From NCBI GenBank assembly GCA_964511535.1, contig CAZEFW010000118.1, positions 1 through 29,823 on the forward strand: a stretch of 29,823 nucleotides of DNA. Direction: 5' to 3'. Origin of the DNA: CAZCFB01 sp964511535 (lineage in GTDB: Bacteria; Myxococcota_A; Polyangia; GCA-2747355; CAZCFB01). The notes below the pieces were generated by a model that worked only from the letters and a program-made list of their open reading frames with translations, did not search any database and was not told the DNA's origin. The translations under genes were made by a program, and so were the position numbers. This document shows, one piece after another, positions 24,266 through 29,823 of this stretch. The first letter of the stretch is position 1, and every line of letters begins with the position of its first letter.

Positions 24266-25765
24266 GTGGTTGACCGCAGTGGACGCGCGGCAATGCTGGC
24301 TGTTCTGCCCGTGGGGCTGGTGACGCTGTTTCTGGCCCACCAGCTCAACGTGTGGGTGGACGAGGCCTACTCCCTGCAGACCACGGGGGCCGGGCTGGCG
24401 CACGCCCTGCGCCAGGCGATCCATTTTGAGCTGCAGTCCCCGGGCTACTTCGTGGCGCTCGGCGCCTGGCGCCTGCCTGGCGGCTCCTTTTTCTGGGCGC
24501 GGCTCTTCTCCGTGCTCTGCCTGCTGTGCACCCTCCCCGTGGTCGCGCGGCTGGCCCGCATCCACCTGCCCGACCTGAACCCGCTGTGGGTGGTGCTGCC
24601 GCTCGGCCTGCACAGCTGGTCGGTCTACGCCGCCATCGAGCTTCGCGCCTACGCGCTGGTGGTGCTGCTGTCCGCGCTGCTGATGTGGCTCTTTCACCTG
24701 GGCTACCGCCAGCAACAGCCGTCGACGCGGGCCCAGCTGGCCTACCTGCTGATCGCGGTTATCGCCGTGTACGTGCAGTACTACGTCGGCTTCATGCTGG
24801 TGGCCCACGGCGCGGTGCTGCTGGCTCATCGTCAGTGGCCCGCCCTGGTGCGGTACCTGCTCGGCATGGCGGCCGTGGCCGTGGCGCTGATCCCCCTGGC
24901 CTGGGTGGTGCCCGCGCAGGTGGGCGGCTACGCCTTCGCTTACGAGCGGCCCGACTGGCCGCTGGCGTTCAAGAGCCTGTACTGGCGGCTGGGAGACTAC
25001 CTGCTGCCCATGACGGCCGAGGCGCTGCAGCCGGTGAAGGTGTGGGGGCAGCGCGCGCTGGCCCTGGGCCTCTTGGCATGCGCGGTGATCGCCCGTCGCC
25101 GGCTGCTCCGGAGCGGGCTGCTGTCGCTGGCCGCGGCGGTGGGCGTGATGTTGCTGCTCACCCTGCCCATGCTCAAGGCCTGGGGGGCAGAGCTGGTGGG
25201 CGCTCGCCACACCATCTATCTGCTCGTCCCGCTGGTGCTGCTGGCCCTGAGCGTGGCCCACGCCGCCCTCGGGCCCAGAGCCGCCGCGGCCCTGTCCCTG
25301 GTGATCATGCTGGCCAGCGCGACGTCCGTGGTGGACCGGTACAGCGGCCTGGCCAAGGAGGGAGACTGGATCCGCGTCGCTCGCCACATCCAGGCGTCCG
25401 AGCGCGCCGGCCAGCCCGTGCTGGTGTTCCGCGCCCAGTCGGCCCTGGCCCTGCGGGTGCACTACGCGGGCAAGAACCGCCTGGTCCCCCTGCCGGCGCC
25501 CAGCAACCTGGTCACCTGGGATCCAGGCGCAGAGGCGTTGACCGACGAGGCGCAAATCGACCGGGCCCTGGCGACCCTGCCCGGAGGCAAGGCCGACGAG
25601 TACTGGCTGGTGACCGACGCCGGCTACCGGTACATGTCCATCCACTACAACCACGACCTGCTCGAGCGCTATGTCCAGCGCCGCTTCACCGTGCAGGGCC
25701 GCGCCAAGAGCTTCAAGGGCTCGAGCGTGCGCCTGCTGCGTCGCCGCCCCGGCGGGGAGGGCTGA
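24266..25765 (+). CDS. GT-C family membrane glycosyltransferase (ArnT/PMT-like)
   Basis: A 499-residue integral membrane protein with about ten helices in residues 10-350 and a soluble C-terminal domain of about 140 residues facing the periplasm. The first loop contains WVDEAYSLQTTG; this early acidic pair is the hallmark of GT-C enzymes such as ArnT and protein mannosyltransferases, which use polyprenyl-phosphate sugars and transfer them to lipid A, protein or polymer outside the inner membrane. ELRAYALVVLLSALLM in helix 4 also fits. The start is GTG at 24266 with GGAG seven bases upstream. It follows the flippase-like gene and is six bases upstream of the deacetylase-GT2 fusion, consistent with the last step of an undecaprenyl-linked sugar pathway. 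The acceptor is unknown. Confidence 0.82.
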   Translation: MVDRSGRAAMLAVLPVGLVTLFLAHQLNVWVDEAYSLQTTGAGLAHALRQAIHFELQSPGYFVALGAWRLPGGSFFWARLFSVLCLLCTLPVVARLARIHLPDLNPLWVVLPLGLHSWSVYAAIELRAYALVVLLSALLMWLFHLGYRQQQPSTRAQLAYLLIAVIAVYVQYYVGFMLVAHGAVLLAHRQWPALVRYLLGMAAVAVALIPLAWVVPAQVGGYAFAYERPDWPLAFKSLYWRLGDYLLPMTAEALQPVKVWGQRALALGLLACAVIARRRLLRSGLLSLAAAVGVMLLLTLPMLKAWGAELVGARHTIYLLVPLVLLALSVAHAALGPRAAAALSLVIMLASATSVVDRYSGLAKEGDWIRVARHIQASERAGQPVLVFRAQSALALRVHYAGKNRLVPLPAPSNLVTWDPGAEALTDEAQIDRALATLPGGKADEYWLVTDAGYRYMSIHYNHDLLERYVQRRFTVQGRAKSFKGSSVRLLRRRPGGEG

Positions 25766-25771
25766 GCCGCG

Positions 25772-27514
25772 ATGCGCGCGCATGAGGACCAGCTCAACGT
25801 GCTGACCGTGGCAGTGGAGGACTTCTTCCACGTCGCCGCCTTCAAGGGCGCGGTGGAGGAGCGGCACTGGGAGCGCTTCGAGTCGCGCATCGACGCGTGC
25901 ATCGACAACACCCTGGACCTGCTCGACCGGCACAACACCCGCGCCACCTTCTTCGTGCTCGGCTGGGTGGCCGAGCGCCAGCCGGAGATCGTCAGCCGCA
26001 TCGCGGACGAGGGGCACGAGATCGCCAGCCGCGGCTACTGGCCCCGCAGCATCGAGGGGATCAGCCGCGATGAGCTGCGCGCGGACCTGCGCCGCACCAA
26101 GGCCTTGCTCGAGGCGGCGGGCGCCGGCCCGATCCACGGCCACCGCTTCGGCTCCTGGCTGGGCGAGCGGGACCTGTGGGTGCTGGAGGTGCTGGCCGAG
26201 GAGGGGTACCTGTACGACTCGAGCATCAACCCGCTGCTGCGCCGCTCTCCCACCCAGCGCATCAGCTTCGAGGCCGCGCCCTACCGGGTGCCGAACCGCG
26301 ACCTGAGCATCTGGGAGTTCCCGGTCTCCTCCCTCGGCTTCCGCCGCCTGCGCCTGCCCATCTGCGGCGGAAACTACACGCGCCAGCTGCCCTTCACCCT
26401 GCTGCAGCACGCCGTGGAGTACTGGGACCGCACCCGCGAGGCGCCGCTGGTCTACTACTTCATGCCGTGGGAGCTGGACAGCGAGCAGCCCCAGGTCACC
26501 GCCATCTCCTGGCTCAACCGGATGCGCCAGTACCGCAACCTGGACAAGGCGCGCTGGGCCCTGGAGGACTACCTGACCAAGTACCGCTTCGGGCCAGTGG
26601 GCGACTACCTCGGCATCCCTTACCGCGAGCAGCGCGAGGCCATGGTGCGCGAGCAGGCCGCGACCCCGTCGCCCGAGCCGTCGCAGGAGCCGCCCCTGGA
26701 GCTGAGCACGCAGGCGGCGGCGCGCCCGGTCAGCCTGGTGATCCCGCTGTACAACGAGGAGAGCAACGTCCCGTACATGGCCACCACCCTGCAGAACGTG
26801 ACCCGCAGGCTGGCCAGCGATCACAAAGTGCACCTGGTGCTGGTGGACGACGGCAGCCAGGACGGCACCTTCGATGCGCTCGAGCAGCGGCTGGGGGATG
26901 ACCCGGACTGCACCCTGCTGCGCCACCCGGAGAACCGGGGCGTGGCCGCGGCCCTGCACACCGGGATCAAGAACGCGCCCACCGAGGTGGTCTGCTCCAT
27001 CGACTGCGACCTGTCGTATGACCCGAAGGTGCTGGCGGGGATGATCCCGCTCATCGAGGACGCCGAGATGGTCACCGCCTCGCCGTACCACCCCGACGGC
27101 AAGGTGAAGAACGTGCCCGGCTGGCGTCTCTTCCTGTCGCAGAACCTGTCACGGCTCTACAGCCGCAGCCTCGGAGGCGACCCGCTGTACACCTACACCA
27201 GCTGCTGCCGGGTGGTGCGCCGCTCGTGCCTCGCGGACATCGAGCTGGCGCACCCCGGGTTCCTGGGCGTGGCGGAGATGCTGATCTGCGTCAAGCTGCG
27301 TGGGGGCAAGGTGGTGGAGTACCCGGCGACCCTTGAGTCGCGCCTGTTCGGCGTGTCCAAGATGAAGACCATCAAGACCATCCGCGGCCACCTGGGCATC
27401 CTGCGCCAGCTGCACCAGTCCAACTGCCCCGGCAAGCGGAGCCAGGGCGAGCCGTGCTGTTCAGGCTCCCCCTGCGCGCGCACGCCCGCGGCCGACCTGT
27501 GGAGGCAACCATGA
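25772..27514 (+). CDS. Fusion of an inactive-looking polysaccharide deacetylase domain with a GT2 glycosyltransferase
   Basis: A 580-residue two-domain protein. Residues 9-282 resemble the XrtA/PEP-CTERM-associated polysaccharide deacetylases: LTVAVEDFFHVAAF, RATFFVLGWVAERQPEIVSRIADEGHEIAS, YLYDSSI, VYYFMPWELDSEQP. Every catalytic position compared with that family is changed: the motif-1 Asp is Ala14, the metal-binding HxxxH is R87-x3-P91, the RAP motif is R125-F-G, and the late His before PWE is Met231. Residues 319-550 are a GT2 (DPM1-like) domain with SLVIPLYNEES, VDDGSQDGT (D359-D360) and a D411-x-D413 box, but without the C-terminal membrane helices of ArnC-type enzymes. The last 30 residues are Cys- and Pro-rich. 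Its end overlaps the next deacetylase gene (ATGA). It probably loads a sugar onto polyprenyl phosphate. Confidence 0.82.
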   Translation: MRAHEDQLNVLTVAVEDFFHVAAFKGAVEERHWERFESRIDACIDNTLDLLDRHNTRATFFVLGWVAERQPEIVSRIADEGHEIASRGYWPRSIEGISRDELRADLRRTKALLEAAGAGPIHGHRFGSWLGERDLWVLEVLAEEGYLYDSSINPLLRRSPTQRISFEAAPYRVPNRDLSIWEFPVSSLGFRRLRLPICGGNYTRQLPFTLLQHAVEYWDRTREAPLVYYFMPWELDSEQPQVTAISWLNRMRQYRNLDKARWALEDYLTKYRFGPVGDYLGIPYREQREAMVREQAATPSPEPSQEPPLELSTQAAARPVSLVIPLYNEESNVPYMATTLQNVTRRLASDHKVHLVLVDDGSQDGTFDALEQRLGDDPDCTLLRHPENRGVAAALHTGIKNAPTEVVCSIDCDLSYDPKVLAGMIPLIEDAEMVTASPYHPDGKVKNVPGWRLFLSQNLSRLYSRSLGGDPLYTYTSCCRVVRRSCLADIELAHPGFLGVAEMLICVKLRGGKVVEYPATLESRLFGVSKMKTIKTIRGHLGILRQLHQSNCPGKRSQGEPCCSGSPCARTPAADLWRQP

Positions 27515-28494
27515 GCGCGGACACCCGCCCCCCCATCAGCATCTCTCTGGACCTGGACAACCTGTGGTCCTACATGAAGACCCACGGCGACGCCGGCTGG
27601 GAGTCGCACCCGAGCTACCTCGACACCCTGGTGGAGGTGCTGCTCGATCACCTCAAGCGCCACAACCTGACCATCACCTTCTTCATCGTGGGGCAGGACG
27701 CGGCGCTGGCGCGCAACCGCGACGCCCTTTCGGCCATCGCCGCGGCGGGTCACGAGATCGGCAACCACTCGTTTCACCACGAGCCGTGGCTGCACCTGTA
27801 CGAAGATCAGCAGCTGGCCGACGAGATCGCCCGGGCCGAGGACGTCATCGCCGAGGTGACCGGGCAGCGCCCGCGCGGCTTCCGCGGCCCCGGCTTCTCG
27901 CTGTCGCCCGAGGTGCTGCGGGTGCTGTCCCGGCGCGGCTACGACTACGACGCCTCCACCTTCCCCACCTACCTCGGGCCCCTGGCCCGCGCCTACTACT
28001 TCTGGCAGTCGCGGGACCTGAGCGCCGAGGAGCGAAAGCAGCGCAGCAAGCTGTTCGGCACGCTCGGCGAGGGGCGGCGGCCGATCAAGCCGTACATGTG
28101 GCGCGCCGAGGGCCGCGACCTGGTGGAGATCCCGGTGACCACCATGCCCCTGCTGCGGCTGCCCATGCACCTGAGCTACCAGGTCTACCTGGCCAGCTAC
28201 GCCCAGCCGCTGGCCTTCGGCTACATGGCCGCGGCCAACCTGATGTGCCGGGTGGCCGGGGTCGGCCCGTCGATGCTGCTGCACCCCCTCGACTTTTTGG
28301 GGGGGGACAAGGTCAGCGAGCTGTCCTTCTTCCCGGGCATGAACCTGGACACGGCGTTCAAGCTCGACTTCTTCGACCACGTGATGGAGCACCTGTGCGA
28401 CCGCTTCCGGCCTGTGACCATGGCGGAGCACGCGCGCAAGATCAGGGCGCGCGGGGTGCCGGTGCGGGATGCCGAGGAGGCCGCGGCGAGATGA
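27511..28494 (+). CDS. Polysaccharide deacetylase (NodB-fold), catalytically complete, ArnD-like
   Basis: A 327-residue member of carbohydrate esterase family 4 fold. Motif 1 is SLDLDN (12-17, with Asp14 and Asp16), motif 2 is H86-x3-H90 in GNHSFHHEPW, motif 3 is FRGPGFS with Arg125 and Pro127, and the late catalytic His is H258 in LLHPLDF, so, unlike the preceding fused domain, it should be active. The D-x-D form of motif 1 resembles ArnD, which deformylates a polyprenyl-linked amino sugar. No signal peptide is present, so it acts in the cytosol, consistent with a polyprenyl-linked or nucleotide sugar substrate. The ATG at 27511 has GGAGG five bases upstream and overlaps the stop of the fusion gene. 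Confidence 0.85.
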   Translation: MSADTRPPISISLDLDNLWSYMKTHGDAGWESHPSYLDTLVEVLLDHLKRHNLTITFFIVGQDAALARNRDALSAIAAAGHEIGNHSFHHEPWLHLYEDQQLADEIARAEDVIAEVTGQRPRGFRGPGFSLSPEVLRVLSRRGYDYDASTFPTYLGPLARAYYFWQSRDLSAEERKQRSKLFGTLGEGRRPIKPYMWRAEGRDLVEIPVTTMPLLRLPMHLSYQVYLASYAQPLAFGYMAAANLMCRVAGVGPSMLLHPLDFLGGDKVSELSFFPGMNLDTAFKLDFFDHVMEHLCDRFRPVTMAEHARKIRARGVPVRDAEEAAAR

Positions 28495-28556
28495 GGCGCG
28501 CGGCCATCACATATTCAACCATTCCAACTGGAGCAGAGCGAGGATACAGACCATGA
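28491..28556 (+). CDS. 21-codon mini-ORF bridging two genes
   Basis: An open frame from ATG 28491 to TGA 28556 encodes a 21-residue basic peptide beginning MRRAAITYSTIP. Its start overlaps the deacetylase stop (ATGA at 28491-28494) and its stop overlaps the aminotransferase start (ATGA at 28553-28556); GAGGAGG lies about ten bases upstream. The double overlap would let ribosomes pass from one large gene to the next. It may be a coupling device rather than a functional peptide, and its existence as translated product is unproven. Its region is less GC-rich than the flanking genes. Confidence 0.35.
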   Translation: MRRAAITYSTIPTGAERGYRP

Positions 28557-29773
28557 GCGACAAGATGCAGCTTCCAAACGATCAGAACAACACCGGCAGG
28601 TCCATGGGCGAAGAGGAGCTCGCGCTGTTGCGCGAGGTGCTCGACTCGGGCCACCTCAACTGCACCGGCGGCACGGTGGTGCGCGAGTTCGAGCGCCGCT
28701 TCGCCGAGGCGGTGGGCACGGCGCACTGCCGCACGGTCACCTCCGGCACCGCGGCGTGCCACGCGGCCATCGCGGCGGTTGACCCGGAGCCGGGCGACGA
28801 GATCGTCACCACGCCCATCACCGACATGGGCGCCATCGTGCCGATCATCTACCAGACGGCGATCCCCGTGTTCGCCGACGTGGACCCGGAGACCTATAAC
28901 GTCACGGCAGAGACCATCGCGCCGCACATCAACCGCCGCACCAAGGCGGTCATGGTGACCCACCTGTTCGGCAACCCGTGCGACATGGACCCGATCCTGG
29001 CGCTGTGCCAGGCCAAGGGCGTGCCGGTCATCGAGGACGCGGCCCAGGCCTACGGCGCCACCTACAAGGGCAAGAACGTCGGCGGCATCGGCGAGATCGG
29101 CGCGTTCTCGCTGCAGCAGGGCAAGCAGATGACCACCGGCGAGGGCGGCATGGTGGTCACCGACGATCCGCGCCACGAGCGGCGCATGCGGCTGTTCATC
29201 GACAAGGCGTGGGGCTACGGCGACCCGGCGCCGGACCACTACTTCCTGGCGCCCAACTATCGCATGACCGAGCTTCAGGGCGCGGTGGCCACGGCTCAGC
29301 TGGGCAAGCTGCCGGGGATGCTGGAGCAGCGCACCGCCATGGCCGCGCGCCTGGCCGAGGCGATCAAGGGCATCGACGGGGTCAGCGCGCCCAAGATCAC
29401 CGAGGGCGCCACCCACACCTACTGGAAGTTCGCCCTGCGCATCGACGACAGCGTGATCAGCGGCGGCTCCGACGCCTTCTCCGCGCGCATGAAGGAGGCG
29501 GGGGTGTGGAGCGCGCCGCGCTACATCCGCAAGCCGGCCTTCGAGTGCCAGGTGCTCAAGGAGAAGCGCACCTTCGGCGCGTCCGGCTTCCCCTTCGTGG
29601 GGCCGCACATGGCCGGCCGCCACCCGATCAGCTACAAGCCCGAGGACTACCCGGGCACCTACGAGGCGCTGCGGGGGGTGGTGGTGCTGCCGATCAACGA
29701 GAAGTACCAGCCGGAGCATGTGGACTACGTGGCCGACGCCATCAAGACCAGCGCGGCGGACCTGAAGCGTTAG
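28553..29773 (+). CDS. DegT/DnrJ/EryC1/StrS-family sugar aminotransferase
   Basis: A 406-residue PLP-dependent enzyme that aminates a keto-sugar, normally as nucleotide sugar, in the cytosol. Key features are TSGTAACHAAIAAV (cofactor phosphate site), VIEDAAQAYGA (Asp contacting the PLP nitrogen) and SLQQGKQMTTGEGGMVVTDD, whose Lys forms the Schiff base with PLP. The C-terminal region has the family blocks YWKFALRI and VVVLPINEKY. ArnB, PerA and StsC belong here; the precise sugar cannot be assigned. The ATG at 28553 overlaps the stop of the mini-ORF and has GAGG about eleven bases upstream. It is the only enzyme in this cluster that introduces an amino group, so the product is presumably an amino sugar. 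The operon may continue beyond the window. Confidence 0.9.
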   Translation: MSDKMQLPNDQNNTGRSMGEEELALLREVLDSGHLNCTGGTVVREFERRFAEAVGTAHCRTVTSGTAACHAAIAAVDPEPGDEIVTTPITDMGAIVPIIYQTAIPVFADVDPETYNVTAETIAPHINRRTKAVMVTHLFGNPCDMDPILALCQAKGVPVIEDAAQAYGATYKGKNVGGIGEIGAFSLQQGKQMTTGEGGMVVTDDPRHERRMRLFIDKAWGYGDPAPDHYFLAPNYRMTELQGAVATAQLGKLPGMLEQRTAMAARLAEAIKGIDGVSAPKITEGATHTYWKFALRIDDSVISGGSDAFSARMKEAGVWSAPRYIRKPAFECQVLKEKRTFGASGFPFVGPHMAGRHPISYKPEDYPGTYEALRGVVVLPINEKYQPEHVDYVADAIKTSAADLKR

Positions 29774-29791
29774 AGCGCCGAACGGTTTGGT

Positions 29792-29810
29792 AGGGCTGCT
29801 TGGCGGCCCT
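29792..29810 (+). terminator. Weak hairpin after the aminotransferase
   Basis: AGGGCTGC and GCGGCCCT pair over eight positions with one G-T wobble and a TTG loop, 18 bases after the stop codon. No T-run follows within the window, so termination is uncertain. Confidence 0.3.
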
Positions 29811-29823
29811 GGCTTGAGGCTTG

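Overview
The window is very GC-rich with short intergenic gaps, many start/stop overlaps (ATGA, GTGA, TTGA) and several predicted exported lipoproteins, one with a long Pro/Ala/Glu/Asp linker. Together with a glyoxylate shunt, a Spinster-type transporter and RND/MMPL-type lipid export, this suggests a Gram-negative of the Myxococcota / former deltaproteobacterial kind. That placement is an inference from style, not from a marker gene. I saw no tRNA, rRNA, CRISPR array, transposase or integrase.

Layout. (1) 1-4430: a truncated proline-rich lipoprotein (minus), then a plus-strand run of an unknown protein, a Spinster-like MFS transporter and an RNase II/R-family exonuclease. (2) 4575-7030: a thioesterase and a PlsC-like acyltransferase (minus, coupled), divergent from a thymidylate-kinase-like P-loop protein with an extra C-terminal domain. 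(3) 7017-11979: a minus-strand set of acyl-CoA dehydrogenase, large RND/MMPL transporter, small exported protein and lipoprotein; the last three are joined by 4-base overlaps. (4) 12142-17600: plus strand, a histidine phosphatase, a full-length fused 5-oxoprolinase/hydantoinase and a coupled lipoprotein. (5) 17742-23496: minus strand, a glyoxylate block in transcription order: small helical protein, malate synthase (aceB), isocitrate lyase (aceA), alanine/serine-glyoxylate aminotransferase, then a GT4 glycosyltransferase. (6) 23801-29773: plus strand, a polyprenyl-linked sugar cluster: SMR-type flippase-like protein, GT-C membrane glycosyltransferase, a fusion of a catalytically dead polysaccharide deacetylase with a GT2 glycosyltransferase, an intact polysaccharide deacetylase, a 21-codon mini-ORF and a DegT/DnrJ/StrS aminotransferase.

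How the parts work together. The aceB-aceA block makes malate and succinate from acetyl-CoA via glyoxylate, and the neighbouring aminotransferase could draw glyoxylate off to glycine. The acyl-CoA dehydrogenase, thioesterase and acyltransferase fit fatty-acid-derived growth and lipid remodelling. Cluster (6) has the same set of enzyme classes as the arn lipid A modification pathway (B, C, D, E/F and T classes, without ArnA), but in a different order and with a pseudo-deacetylase fused to the GT2 enzyme. It is the best candidate here for an undescribed system.

Non-coding structure. Three dispersed elements share one design: a short GC hairpin with a variable but self-complementary stem, followed by five or six 8-bp units of consensus AATGCCAG (4518-4574, 11998-12062, 17682-17740). 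A separate 45-bp symmetric hairpin centred on GGGGTCTGACCCC lies at 17622-17666. The 304-base gap at 23497-23800 is AT-rich in part and holds a sigma-54-like promoter match and two inverted repeats.
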